35,932 bases of DNA from an uncultured Bacillota bacterium (GTDB taxonomy: Bacteria > Bacillota > Clostridia > Oscillospirales > Oscillospiraceae). Positions 22,624 through 30,767 of this stretch are shown piece by piece. Below the pieces are notes generated by a model. The model was not told the DNA's origin and did not search any database. It saw only the letters and a program-made list of their open reading frames with translations. Numbering within the stretch: position 1 is the first letter of the stretch; each line of letters begins with the position of its first letter. Where the stretch lies: positions 1 through 35,932 of the forward strand of contig CANSXE010000013.1 of NCBI GenBank assembly GCA_947650875.1, read 5' to 3'. Position numbers and translations under genes: made by a program.

Positions 22624-22663
22624 GCAAAAGCTGTCCCCCGGACCGCTGCGGTCCGGGGGACAG
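22624..22663 (-). terminator. terminator of the pxp operon
   Basis: Perfect 15-bp arms CTGTCCCCCGGACCG / CGGTCCGGGGGACAG with a three-base loop and CTTTTG on the minus strand, immediately after the DUF1445 gene. Confidence 0.88.
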
Positions 22664-22667
22664 AACA

Positions 22668-23495
22668 TCAATCCGCTTTTTGTTTTTTCTCCTCCAGGTA
22701 GTCGTTGAGCTCGGTGTTCAGCACGTCGGTGATGAACATATGGCCCGGGGCGTGGGTAATCACAATGGGGGGCTTGGCGTTCTCCACCGCGGCCTGGGGG
22801 GTGACGCCGCAGGGCCAGAAGACGGTGATCTCACCGGGGTAGATATCCACCGCCTCGCCGTAGTCGGGTTTCATGGCATCGGCCACCCCTACCTCCGCCG
22901 GGTCGCCCATGTGGACGGGGGCGCCGTGGACGTTGGGCATCTTTACGGTGATATCGTAGGCCTTTTTGGCGTTCTCCGGGGTCATGGGCCGCATGGAGCA
23001 CACCATGGGGCCCTCGAAGGGGCCGGCCTTCACTGTCTGGATGTTGGTCTTGAACATGGGCACGTTCCGGCCCTGGGCGATGTGGCGCACCTCGATGCCC
23101 TCCCGGATCAGGGCCTCCTCAAAGGAGAAGGAGCAGCCGATGAGGAAGCCCACATAGCCCTCCTTCCAGTATTCCGAGGCGTCGGTGAGCTCCTTGGTAA
23201 ACACGCCGTTCTCGTAGACCCGGTAGCGGGGGATATCGGTGCAGATGTTGCCTCCCTCCCCCATGTCGTGGGTGTCGGGGGTGCCCTTGATGATCTCCAG
23301 AATGGGGCAGGGGAAGGGATTCTTCTTGGCGTACTCCTCAAAGTCGGCGGCGTACTCCGGGGGCAGGATCACGAGGTTGGCCTGGGCGTAGCCCCGGCAC
23401 ATGCCGGCGGTGGGAAAGTCGATAACGCCCTCCCGGATGAGCTTGCGCACCTCAGCGGGCTTCATGTCGATGTAGGGGGTAATGTCAAATGCCAT
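22668..23495 (-). CDS. DUF1445 protein (YcsI type, putative hydro-lyase)
   Basis: 275 residues, matching the DUF1445/YcsI family in length and motifs: LIREGVIDFPTAGMCRGYAQANLVILP, FPCPILEIIKGTPDT, FLIGCSFSFEEALI, RPMTPENAKKAYDIT, ITVFWPCGVTPQAA and ITHAPGHMFITD. Related proteins include a mammalian D-glutamate cyclase, which reversibly interconverts D-glutamate and 5-oxo-D-proline. That fits the neighbouring oxoprolinase genes. The start at 23495 has AAGGAGG seven bases upstream. It is the last gene of the pxp operon; a dispersed repeat separates it from pxpC. Confidence 0.9.
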   Translation of the reverse strand: MAFDITPYIDMKPAEVRKLIREGVIDFPTAGMCRGYAQANLVILPPEYAADFEEYAKKNPFPCPILEIIKGTPDTHDMGEGGNICTDIPRYRVYENGVFTKELTDASEYWKEGYVGFLIGCSFSFEEALIREGIEVRHIAQGRNVPMFKTNIQTVKAGPFEGPMVCSMRPMTPENAKKAYDITVKMPNVHGAPVHMGDPAEVGVADAMKPDYGEAVDIYPGEITVFWPCGVTPQAAVENAKPPIVITHAPGHMFITDVLNTELNDYLEEKKQKAD

Positions 23496-23515
23496 AATGT
23501 GCCTCCTTATTTTTT

Positions 23516-23645
23516 GCCCCCCTTGCTAAAGGGGGGAGGGCCGCGAAGCGGCGGGGGGATTCCGTCGATAGACACGGCTCAATAGGACGGAATCCCCCAG
23601 TCATTCGCTTCGCGAATGCCAGCCCCCTTTGGCAAGGGGGCCTTT
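23516..23645. repeat. dispersed inverted-repeat element between pxpC and DUF1445
   Basis: Outer hairpins GCCCCCCTTGCTAAAGGGGGG (left) and AGCCCCCTTTGGCAAGGGGG (right) are inverted copies of each other. Inside them are CGCGAAGCG on the left and ATTCGCTTCGCGAAT on the right, then GGGGGATTCCGTC / GACGGAATCCCCC near the centre. About 130 bases with no coding capacity; typical of small non-autonomous elements in gut clostridia. Confidence 0.8.
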
Positions 23646-23652
23646 TGGGGCT

Positions 23653-24594
23653 TTAAGCGTTGATCCTGCTCAGTGCCTTCATGGCGGAGCGCTGGGCCAG
23701 CAGCAGGCCCTGAGCGTACTCCACCGGCACCTTGACAAACTGCACCTTGTCCCCCGCTTTTAGCTGGGCCAGGGTGCGGAAGTCGGCGGTGATGACGGTG
23801 GCGATCTTGGTATAGCCGCCGGTGGTCTGCCGGTCGCCCAGCATGATGATGGGCGTACCCGCCGAGGGCACCTGGATGGCGCCGAAGGCGATGCCGTCGG
23901 AGATAATGTCGCCGCCGTCCTTGTGGGCGATAACGGGGCCGTCCAGGCGGCAGCCCATGCGGTCAAACTCGGGGGTGACGGTGTAGGTGCCGCTGAGGAA
24001 GGTATCGACTCCGGCGTCGGTAAAGGCGTCGTCCTGGGGACCCAGCACCACCCGGAGGGTGTACACCGGCTTGGGCGCGAACTCGGGCTTGAGCACCCGG
24101 TCCTCCATCCGGCTCAGGGTGTCCACAGGGGCCCGGAACCCGATCTGGTCTCCCTTCTCCAGCTTGCGGCCGTTGAAGCCGCCGATCTTGGCTTTCATGT
24201 AGGTGGACCGGCTGCCCATGGTAAGGGGGATGTCCAGCCCGCCGGCGAAGGCGATAAAGGCCCGGCAGCCCGACTTTGGGGCGGTGAATTTCAGCACCTG
24301 CCCCGCCTTGACGGCCACCGCCTGGTAGTTGGGGATGGCGTTGCCGTCCAGGGTGGGGCCCAGGTCGCCGCCGGTAATGGCGATCACGTTCGCCCTGTCA
24401 AACTGGAGCTGGGGGCCCATCATGGTGCACTCCAGCACCGCCTCCCCCTGGTCGTTGCCGGCCAGAATGTTGGCCAGAGCGGCAGACCGGGGGTCCATCA
24501 CCCCGGACACCGACACGCCGAACTGCTGATAGCCGATGCGGCCCTGATCCTGGACGGTGGTGAGCAGGCCGGGGTTCAATACGGTGATACTCAT
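23653..24594 (-). CDS. pxpC: 5-oxoprolinase subunit C (biotin-dependent carboxyltransferase-like)
   Basis: 313 residues. The family pattern is complete: N-terminal VLNPGLLTTVQDQGRIGYQQFGVSVSGVMDPRSAALAN, GGDLGPTLDG, RAFIAFAGGLDIPLTMGSRSTYMK, and C-terminal IMLGDRQTTGGYTKIATVI. PxpC works with PxpA and PxpB in ATP-driven opening of 5-oxoproline to glutamate. In B. subtilis the homologue is KipA. It starts with a 4-base ATGA overlap with pxpB, so the two are translationally coupled, and the products are known to act as a pair. Confidence 0.95.
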   Translation of the reverse strand: MSITVLNPGLLTTVQDQGRIGYQQFGVSVSGVMDPRSAALANILAGNDQGEAVLECTMMGPQLQFDRANVIAITGGDLGPTLDGNAIPNYQAVAVKAGQVLKFTAPKSGCRAFIAFAGGLDIPLTMGSRSTYMKAKIGGFNGRKLEKGDQIGFRAPVDTLSRMEDRVLKPEFAPKPVYTLRVVLGPQDDAFTDAGVDTFLSGTYTVTPEFDRMGCRLDGPVIAHKDGGDIISDGIAFGAIQVPSAGTPIIMLGDRQTTGGYTKIATVITADFRTLAQLKAGDKVQFVKVPVEYAQGLLLAQRSAMKALSRINA

Positions 24595-25331
24595 TTTCCG
24601 CCCTCCTTCCTGGGGTGACGCTTGACTTGATAGCCCTCTGCCGCCTCCTGGGCGGCTATTTTGTCAAACTCCGCCTGATCGATGGCATAGAACTTGATGT
24701 ACTGGCCCGCCTGGGGCAGGATGGGGGTGGCCCGGCCAGCGTCGTACATCCGCACGGGGGTGCGGCCGATGAGCTGCCAGCCGCCCGGGGAGTCGATGGG
24801 GTACACGCCGGTCTGAGAGCCGGCGATGCCCACCGAGCCGGCGGGAATTTTTACACGGGGAGTTTTCAGCCGGGGGGTGGCGATGGCCTCGTCCATGCCG
24901 CCCAGGTAGGTAAAGCCGGGGGTGAAGCCCAACATGTAGATCAGGTACTCGGTGGAGGTGTGGATCTTGATGACCTCCTCCTCCGTCTTGCCCGCGTGCT
25001 CGGCTACAAACTTCAGGTCTGGGCCCATCTCCTCCCCGCCGTAGAGGACGGGAATCTCCAGCACCTCGCTGGGGGGGATGGTAATTTTGTCCAGCTGGCC
25101 CAGCAGGCCCTTCAGCTTCTCCATGAGGGGGGCATAGCGGATAACCTCCGGGTCGTAGTGGACCATGAGGGAGCGGTAGGTGGGCACCGTCTCCACGATG
25201 CCGGAGATGCTGCTGCTGCTCAGGGCAATGTTGAAGGCGCGTATCTGGGCGTTGATGGGTTCGCTGATCTCGTTGCCGAACTCCACGCACACCGAGGTAT
25301 CGCCCGTCAGCAAAAATCTTACGTCAGCCAT
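24591..25331 (-). CDS. pxpB: 5-oxoprolinase subunit B (KipI-like)
   Basis: 246 residues. Recognised by LTGDTSVCVEFGNEIS at the N-terminus, PTYRSLMVHYDPE, IPVLYGGEEMGPDL, and the conserved YMLGFTPGFTYLGGMDEAIATPRLKTPR followed by GSVGIAGSQTGVYPIDSPGGWQLIGRTP. PxpB is the phosphorylating partner of PxpC in 5-oxoproline cleavage; in B. subtilis KipI also inhibits the sporulation kinase KinA. The start at 25331 has AAAGGAG seven bases upstream. An attenuator-like hairpin separates it from the transporter gene. Confidence 0.95.
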   Translation of the reverse strand: MADVRFLLTGDTSVCVEFGNEISEPINAQIRAFNIALSSSSISGIVETVPTYRSLMVHYDPEVIRYAPLMEKLKGLLGQLDKITIPPSEVLEIPVLYGGEEMGPDLKFVAEHAGKTEEEVIKIHTSTEYLIYMLGFTPGFTYLGGMDEAIATPRLKTPRVKIPAGSVGIAGSQTGVYPIDSPGGWQLIGRTPVRMYDAGRATPILPQAGQYIKFYAIDQAEFDKIAAQEAAEGYQVKRHPRKEGGK

Positions 25332-25344
25332 AGGCGGCTCCTTT

Positions 25345-25396
25345 CTTCAAAATAGCGGGCGGACCGTATTCAGGCCCGCCCGACGCATGTGCGTCA
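25345..25396 (-). terminator. intra-operon hairpins between the transporter gene and pxpB
   Basis: Minus strand GACGCACATGCGTC, then CGGGCGGGCC / GGTCCGCCCG with a six-base loop and CTATTTT. It may be a partial terminator lowering expression of pxpB, pxpC and the DUF1445 gene relative to pxpA. Confidence 0.5.
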
Positions 25397-25401
25397 GTAA
25401 A

Positions 25402-26646
25402 TCAGCCGCCGGTGAACAGTTTGCCCAGCTCACCGATCTTCTGGAGGAAGGTGACACCGCCCAGGTAGGCGGCGGCCAGAGCCACGATGACGCCCAGGAC
25501 GATAAGAATCATGGGGTGTTTGTAGTTGCCCACGATCTTTTTGTTGCGGCTGGCGATGAGAATGATGCCCAGGGAGATGGGCAGGATCAGGCCGTTGATG
25601 GCGCCGGCCAGAATGACCATAGCCTTGGGGCTGCCCATCAGGAACATAACCAAGGTAGAGAAGGCGATGAAGCCCGCCACAAACCAACGCTCGTTCTTCA
25701 TGATGAAGGGGTGCAGGGTCTTCAGGAAGGAGACGGAGGTATAGGCCGCGCCGATGATAGAGGTAGTGCCGGCAGCGAACAGGGACAGGCCGAACAGGCG
25801 GTAGCCGATGTCGCCGGCGGCCTGACGGAAGGCCTCGGCGGCAGGGTTGCCGGCAGTGGAGACGGCCTCGATGGCGGCGGCGCCGCCAACAGTGCACACG
25901 CCCAGAACGGCCAGGAACAGCAGGATGCGCACAGTGCCGGACACAGCGATACCGGTCAGCACGGACTTGCGGAAGTGGGGCACGTCCTCATTTCCGCCGT
26001 AGCCGGCGTCCAGCAGGCGGTGAGCCCCGGAGAAGGTGATGTAGCCGCCGCAGGAGCCGCCCAGCAGGGTAATCATGGGGAAGAGCAGATCGCCGGGATT
26101 CTCAGGGGTGAAGATACGCATTGCGGCCTCGCCCACAGGGGGGTTGCTGGTAATGCAGACATAGAGGATAACCACCAGAATGATGGCGCCCATGACCTGG
26201 GCTACCTTATCCACCAGAGTCTTTCCGCTCTTGGACAAGAAGATGCAGATGCCCAGGCCGCCGCCCAGCAGGTAGCCGATCTTCTCGGGAATGCCGGCCA
26301 GAGCGTTCAGGCCGAGGGCGGTGCCGCCCACGTTGCCGATATTGAAGGCCAGGCCGCCAAAGGCGACCAGAATGGCCAGAATCACGCCGAGACCGGGGAT
26401 AATCTTGTTGGCAATATCCTGCCCGCGCAGGCCGGAAGCGCCGATGACGGACCACACGTTGGCCTGGGCGATGATGTCCATGATGATAACACATACGATG
26501 ACAAAGGCGAAGGAGGACAGATACTGTGCCGTAAACTGGGACGTCTGAGTCAGGAAGCCGGGACCGATGGCGGACGTGGCCATCAGGAAGGCCGCGCCCA
26601 GCAGCACCGACATGCTCTTGGTCTCGTTTTTGTTTTCGTTACTCAT
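25402..26646 (-). CDS. NRAMP-family divalent ion or solute transporter (YcsG type)
   Basis: 414 residues with about 11 hydrophobic helices. The N-terminal SAIGPGFLTQTSQFTAQY replaces the DPGN motif of true NRAMP metal transporters in helix 1 by a GPG-type sequence, as in the YcsG branch next to pxp genes. GYITFSGAHRLLDAG and AAGTTSIIGAAYTSVSFLKTL are other family segments. Because the metal-binding D and N of helix 1 are missing, transport of Mn2+ is doubtful. Uptake of the pathway's organic substrate is more likely from context; this is inference. GGAGG lies nine bases upstream of the start at 26646. Confidence 0.88.
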   Translation of the reverse strand: MSNENKNETKSMSVLLGAAFLMATSAIGPGFLTQTSQFTAQYLSSFAFVIVCVIIMDIIAQANVWSVIGASGLRGQDIANKIIPGLGVILAILVAFGGLAFNIGNVGGTALGLNALAGIPEKIGYLLGGGLGICIFLSKSGKTLVDKVAQVMGAIILVVILYVCITSNPPVGEAAMRIFTPENPGDLLFPMITLLGGSCGGYITFSGAHRLLDAGYGGNEDVPHFRKSVLTGIAVSGTVRILLFLAVLGVCTVGGAAAIEAVSTAGNPAAEAFRQAAGDIGYRLFGLSLFAAGTTSIIGAAYTSVSFLKTLHPFIMKNERWFVAGFIAFSTLVMFLMGSPKAMVILAGAINGLILPISLGIILIASRNKKIVGNYKHPMILIVLGVIVALAAAYLGGVTFLQKIGELGKLFTGG

Positions 26647-26696
26647 TTAAGTACCTCCAAAATAGTCAGTTTTCCTCTCTCTTGCAAAAACGAATC

Positions 26697-26740
26697 GATG
26701 TCATTTGCCCTGCAAATGACATCTCCTTTGTCAAAGGAGA
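26697..26740. repeat. double hairpin, half copy of the 23516 repeat family
   Basis: GATGTCATTTGC-CCT-GCAAATGACATC (26697-26723) and TCTCCTTTG-T-CAAAGGAGA (26722-26740), adjacent. Order and sequence parallel the right half of the element at 23516-23645 (GTCATTCGC...GCGAAT, then CCCCCTTTGGCAAGGGGG). It lies between pxpA and the transporter gene. Confidence 0.65.
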
Positions 26741-26778
26741 TTGATTTCCCTTTCCTTTTTCAACCAAAATATTCCAAA

Positions 26779-27546
26779 TTACACGATGTCAGCAATGGGA
26801 GCAATGGTGACCCCCTCGGCTTCCAGCCGGGCCCGGATGTTCTTGACGAACTCTACCGCAGAGGGGTTGTCGCCGTGGACGCAGATGGAGTGGGCGTCGA
26901 TGGAGACCTCCTCGCCGGTGATGGCGGTGACCTTGCCCTCGGTGACCATGCGGATGGTGCGGGCGATGGCCTCGTCCTTGTCGTGGATCACCGCGCCGGG
27001 CTTGGAGCGGGGCACCAGGGAGCCGTCGGCCTGATAGGCCCGGTCGGCAAAGACCTCGCTGGCGATCTTCAGGCCCACCTGCTTGCCGGCCTCCAGCATC
27101 TTGCTGCCGGCCAGACCCAGCAGAATCACGTCCTTGTCCACGCTGGCGATGCCCTCGGCAATGGCCAGAGCCAGGTCCATGTCCTTGCCGGCCATGTTGT
27201 ACAGGGCTCCGTGGGGCTTGACGTGCTGGAGCTTCACGCCGTTGGCGGCGGTGAAGGCCAGGAGCGCGCCCATCTGGTACTGGATGTAGGCCTTGGCCTC
27301 CTTGGGGGAGCAGACCATGTTCCGGCGGCCGAAGCCCATCAGGTCGGGGAAGCCGGGGTGCGCGCCCACCGCCACGCCGGCGGCCTTGCAGGCGGCAACC
27401 GTCTTGTCCATCACCAGCGGGTCGCCGGCGTGATAGCCGCAGGCCACGTTGGCGGAGGAGACATGGGCGATAACCGCTTCGTCCATACCGATGGTATAGG
27501 CGCCGAAGCTCTCGCCCAGGTCGCTGTTGAGATCTACTTTGTACAT
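26779..27546 (-). CDS. pxpA: 5-oxoprolinase subunit A (LamB/YcsF family)
   Basis: 255 residues, the standard length. Diagnostic segments are [15 protein letters not shown] at the N-terminus, [78 protein letters not shown], and [14 protein letters not shown] near the end. PxpA carries the hydrolytic part of the PxpABC 5-oxoprolinase. The start at 27546 has AAGGAGGT eight bases upstream; upstream in-frame codons include the sigma-54 promoter and are excluded. It is first gene of the sigma-54-driven operon. Confidence 0.96.
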   Translation of the reverse strand: MYKVDLNSDLGESFGAYTIGMDEAVIAHVSSANVACGYHAGDPLVMDKTVAACKAAGVAVGAHPGFPDLMGFGRRNMVCSPKEAKAYIQYQMGALLAFTAANGVKLQHVKPHGALYNMAGKDMDLALAIAEGIASVDKDVILLGLAGSKMLEAGKQVGLKIASEVFADRAYQADGSLVPRSKPGAVIHDKDEAIARTIRMVTEGKVTAITGEEVSIDAHSICVHGDNPSAVEFVKNIRARLEAEGVTIAPIADIV

Positions 27547-27582
27547 AACAAAGACCTCCTTCAAAATTTTTGCACATATTTT

Positions 27583-27602
27583 GGAAGCAAGTTTTGTGCC
27601 AA
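27583..27602 (-). promoter_or_regulatory. sigma-54 promoter of the pxp operon
   Basis: Minus strand TTGGCACAAAACTTGCTTCC matches the -24/-12 consensus YTGGCACG-N4-TTGCW, with GG of -24 and GC of -12 correctly spaced. Transcription would start near 27573, about 27 bases before the pxpA start. An NtrC-type activator gene is adjacent. Confidence 0.92.
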
Positions 27603-27686
27603 TTTTAAAAAACAGAAGGACGGGGAGAAAAAATGGAAATTTCCGGGGATTTTGCATTTTTTTAACTTGTTTTTTGGAACGCCCGT

Positions 27687-27732
27687 AAAAAACGAACGCT
27701 CTAGTGTGCGATTTCGCACATCGGGGCGTTCG
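27687..27732 (-). terminator. terminator of the two-component operon
   Basis: Minus strand CGAACGC (27732-27726) pairs with GCGTTCG (27699-27693), followed by TTTTTT. The loop contains a second hairpin, TGTGCGA-AA-TCGCACA, which is also the likely activator site. Confidence 0.75.
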
Positions 27733-27742
27733 ATTTCGCACA
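27705..27742. promoter_or_regulatory. upstream activator sites for the NtrC-type regulator
   Basis: Perfect palindrome TGTGCGATTTCGCACA at 27705-27720 (TGTGCGA-NN-TCGCACA). The half CGATTTCGCACA is repeated exactly at 27731-27742, 22 bp later, two DNA turns. It lies 105-140 bp upstream of the -24 box, the usual enhancer distance. Confidence 0.72.
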
Positions 27743-27750
27743 GTGCTTTG

Positions 27751-29118
27751 CTAAACTTCTCCGCCGCTCTCCGATTCCAGCCGGCGCTTCAGGGTAAAGC
27801 GGGTACAGCCCAGCAGCTCTGCCGCCCTGGACAGGTTGCCCCCGGACAGCTCCATGGCCCGGTCGATGTAGACCCGCTCAAAGGCGTCCATCTCGTGGCG
27901 CAGGTCGATGGCCCCCTGTTCCAAATCATACATGGGAAAACTGGGGCCCGGAGCCGGCCGGTGGGGGGACAGGGCCAGACCGGTCTCGTCCCCGGTGAGC
28001 AGGTCCCCCTTGCTGAACAGGGTGCACCGCTCCATCACATTGCGCAGCTCCCGGACATTGCCCTGCCAGTGGTATCGCGTGAGCACAGCCAGGAAGTCGG
28101 GGTCAATCCCCTGAATGGACTTGTTGAATTTCCGGTTGAAGTGCTCCAGATAGAATTGGCAGAGCACAGGAACGTCCTCCGGCCGCTCCCGCAGGGGCGG
28201 GATGCTGATCTGCATCACATTCAGCCGGTAGTACAGGTCCTCGCGAAAGTTTCCCTTGCGTACCTCCTCATCCAGATTGCGGTTGGTGGCGGCGACAACC
28301 CGGATGTTGACCTCGATATCCCGCAGGCCGCCCACCCGCTTGAAGGTGCGGTCCTCTAAAAAGGTGAGCAGCTTGGCCTGCATGGCCAGGGGCATCTCGC
28401 CAATCTCGTCTAAAAAGACGGTGCCGCCGTTTGCCAGCTCCATCAGGCCCTTTTTGGTCTTGGCCGCGCCGGTAAACGCCCCCTTCTCATAGCCGAACAG
28501 CTCTGACTCCAGCAGATTGGGGGGAATGGCCCCGCAGTTGATTTTAACAAGGGGCTTGTTCCGGCGGGCACTGTTGTCGTGAATGTTGTGGACCACAACC
28601 TCCTTGCCCGTTCCGGTTTCGCCGCAGATGAGCAGGTCCACCGTGTCGTTTTCGGCCAGTACCTGGATATTGCCGCGGATCTGCTGCATGGCGGGGCTGA
28701 CGCCCAGCAGACACCGGGGGCGCAGCTTCATCAGCTCCAGACTGCGGCGGCTGGTCAGCTGTTCCATCCCCCGCCGGATAATCAGGTCTACCTGCTCCAG
28801 ATCGAAGGGCTTTTGGACGTAGTGGCTGACCCCCAGCTTCATGGCTTCCACCGCCTGGGAGACAGAGCCGTAGGCGGTCATCAGGATGACCTGAACGTCC
28901 TCATCCAGCCGCTTGAAGTCAGAGATATGGTCCAGACCTGTCTCGTCCCCCAGGCGGTTGTCCAGCAGCACCACGTCGGGGCGGAAGGCCTCGGCCCGCG
29001 TCAGCCCCTCCGAAATGCTCCCTGCGGTATTCACCTGATAGCCCAGGTCGGACAGGCCGCCCTCCAGGGTCATGCGGATCAAAAACTCGTCGTCTACTAC
29101 CAATACTTTGTATTTCAT
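27751..29118 (-). CDS. NtrC-family sigma-54-activating response regulator
   Basis: 455 residues. Receiver domain 1-120 with acidic pair D9/D10, phosphoacceptor D53 (LLDNRL) and K103 (VQKPFD). AAA+ domain about 135-375 with Walker A GETGTGKE (166-173), the sigma-54-contacting GAFTGA loop (213-218), Walker B GGTVFLDEIGEMP, and the arginine finger region NFREDLYYRLNV. A Fis-type helix-turn-helix ends the protein (LSRAAELLGCTRFTLKRRL). It should drive the sigma-54 promoter 150 bases downstream of its own gene. It starts with an ATGA overlap with the kinase gene. Ligand is inferred, not seen. Confidence 0.97.
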   Translation of the reverse strand: MKYKVLVVDDEFLIRMTLEGGLSDLGYQVNTAGSISEGLTRAEAFRPDVVLLDNRLGDETGLDHISDFKRLDEDVQVILMTAYGSVSQAVEAMKLGVSHYVQKPFDLEQVDLIIRRGMEQLTSRRSLELMKLRPRCLLGVSPAMQQIRGNIQVLAENDTVDLLICGETGTGKEVVVHNIHDNSARRNKPLVKINCGAIPPNLLESELFGYEKGAFTGAAKTKKGLMELANGGTVFLDEIGEMPLAMQAKLLTFLEDRTFKRVGGLRDIEVNIRVVAATNRNLDEEVRKGNFREDLYYRLNVMQISIPPLRERPEDVPVLCQFYLEHFNRKFNKSIQGIDPDFLAVLTRYHWQGNVRELRNVMERCTLFSKGDLLTGDETGLALSPHRPAPGPSFPMYDLEQGAIDLRHEMDAFERVYIDRAMELSGGNLSRAAELLGCTRFTLKRRLESESGGEV

Positions 29119-30767
29119 AACGTCCCTCCTGTTCCGTGGAAGGTTAAAATTACCTCGGTGCCCCCTCTGGGGACGCTGTGAATGGCCAGGCTTCCGCCGT
29201 TTTGCTCCAGCAGCCGCCGGACAATAGACAGCCCCAGGCCTCCGTCCTTCCCGCTTAAAGCCCGCTCCAGCGTCTGGGGAGACATTCCGGACCCGCTGTC
29301 TGACACGGTGACTGACACTGTGTCCTGAACTGCCCGGCCCGTCAGTGTCACTCTGCCCCCGTCCGGCATGGCCTTAATGCTGTTGTTGATAAGATTGATA
29401 AGTATTTGCCGCAGCTCCTGCTCGTCGGCAAAGAGCCAGAGCTTGCCGTCCATCTCCACCGCCAGGGTGATCCCTTTGTTCTCCATCACCTTAAAATACA
29501 GCATCATCAGCTCGTCGCACAGGGCGTTCAGGCTGACGGTGGTCTTTTCGCTCTCCCGCTTTCGGGAGAGGTTGAGCAGGTTTTCGATCAGCAGATTGAC
29601 CCGGTCCACCTCCTTGACCATCTCCCGGCACAGCAGGATGTCCCGCTCCTCAGACAGCTTTCGTCCCACCACCTGGAGCCCGGCCCGGATACCGGCCAGG
29701 GGGTTGCGGGCTTCATGGGCCACATCGGCGGCCAGCTGGCCGGTATAGGCCAGCTTCTCGTCCCGGCTGATCTTTTCCTCCATGTGCTTTTTATAGGTCA
29801 CGTCGTCAATGGTGCACAGGGTCCCCCAGCTGGAGCCGTCCTGGTTGCGCAGACGCCAGGCCCCGAACTCGTAGTCCCGGATCTTGCCGCCGGTGTCCCG
29901 CATCCGGGCGGGGGCGGGGAGCACCTCGTCCCGCTGGACCATCTCGGCCAGGAGGGTCCGCAGGTCCCGGTTCAGATGGTCCCATTCTCCCTCCAGGCTG
30001 AGCATGGCGCCGGCGCGGACGTTTTGAAAGATAATACGGTTCTCGTGGTCATACACCACCACCCCCAGGGGGAGGTTTTCCACGATGCTCTCGTTCAGCG
30101 TTTTTACCCGTGTCAGCTCCCGGGTGTAGCCCCGCAGACTCTCCATCATGGACTGGAAGGCTGCGGCCAGCTGTCCCGTCTCGTCCCGGCGGCGGGTGTA
30201 CTCCACCGCCAGGTCCTCCGCACGGTCGGGGGTCCGGCTGACCTGGGTACACACCTCGCTGAGCTTGCGCAGGGGAGCGGAGATGTTGTTGGCGATGAGT
30301 ACGCTGGCCTGAACAATAATGAGCAGCATGGCGATGGCGGCCAGAATCATGTACCGCTGTTCCTCTATAAACTCCGCGCGCAGTTCCCGCTGGTCCAGAC
30401 AGTACAGCACCCGCCAGTTCAGGCGGTTGGAGGTGCTGTCCTCCAGCACCAGCTCTTCGTCTCCGGGGGTTCTGCGGCCAAAGAGGAGCTGCCCGTTGGC
30501 GTCATACAGAAACAGGCTGTCTCCCTGGTAGGTGCGCTCATATTTTTTCAGCAGGTCGTCCGGGTTCAGCCAGTAGTTGCCCGCGTTGATGTCGGAGTTG
30601 ATATAGGCCGCCAGGGCCTTGGCGTTTACCGACTCGGTTTCGATTTTCACGTTGTATTCCGTCTGGTACAAAATCCAGCAGAAGCAGACTACGGTAATCA
30701 GGCTGATGCAGACGAAGGGCGCCAGAATCTTGTTCTCAATGGTGACGGTCAAATGCCGTTTCATCAT
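29115..30767 (-). CDS. Membrane sensor histidine kinase
   Basis: 550 residues from the ATG at 30767 (an ATG at 30764 has somewhat better spacing to GGAGGGG and is equally possible). Transmembrane helix about 14-34, an extracytoplasmic region of about 100 residues, helix about 138-162, HAMP-like linker to about 225, PAS-like domain about 225-330, HisKA with H351 (ADVAHEARNPLAGIRAG) and the ATPase domain with N461 region (LINLINNSIKAMPDGG), DSGSGMS and GGLGLSIVRRLL. It should phosphorylate D53 of the downstream regulator. It overlaps the symporter stop by ATGA and the regulator start by ATGA, so three genes are coupled. Confidence 0.95.
   Translation of the reverse strand: MMKRHLTVTIENKILAPFVCISLITVVCFCWILYQTEYNVKIETESVNAKALAAYINSDINAGNYWLNPDDLLKKYERTYQGDSLFLYDANGQLLFGRRTPGDEELVLEDSTSNRLNWRVLYCLDQRELRAEFIEEQRYMILAAIAMLLIIVQASVLIANNISAPLRKLSEVCTQVSRTPDRAEDLAVEYTRRRDETGQLAAAFQSMMESLRGYTRELTRVKTLNESIVENLPLGVVVYDHENRIIFQNVRAGAMLSLEGEWDHLNRDLRTLLAEMVQRDEVLPAPARMRDTGGKIRDYEFGAWRLRNQDGSSWGTLCTIDDVTYKKHMEEKISRDEKLAYTGQLAADVAHEARNPLAGIRAGLQVVGRKLSEERDILLCREMVKEVDRVNLLIENLLNLSRKRESEKTTVSLNALCDELMMLYFKVMENKGITLAVEMDGKLWLFADEQELRQILINLINNSIKAMPDGGRVTLTGRAVQDTVSVTVSDSGSGMSPQTLERALSGKDGGLGLSIVRRLLEQNGGSLAIHSVPRGGTEVILTFHGTGGTL

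Noticed and set aside
25180-28359. Plus-strand open frame of 1059 codons across pxpB, transporter, pxpA and regulator
   Set aside because: Runs antisense through five confident genes and a sigma-54 promoter; translation is low-complexity.
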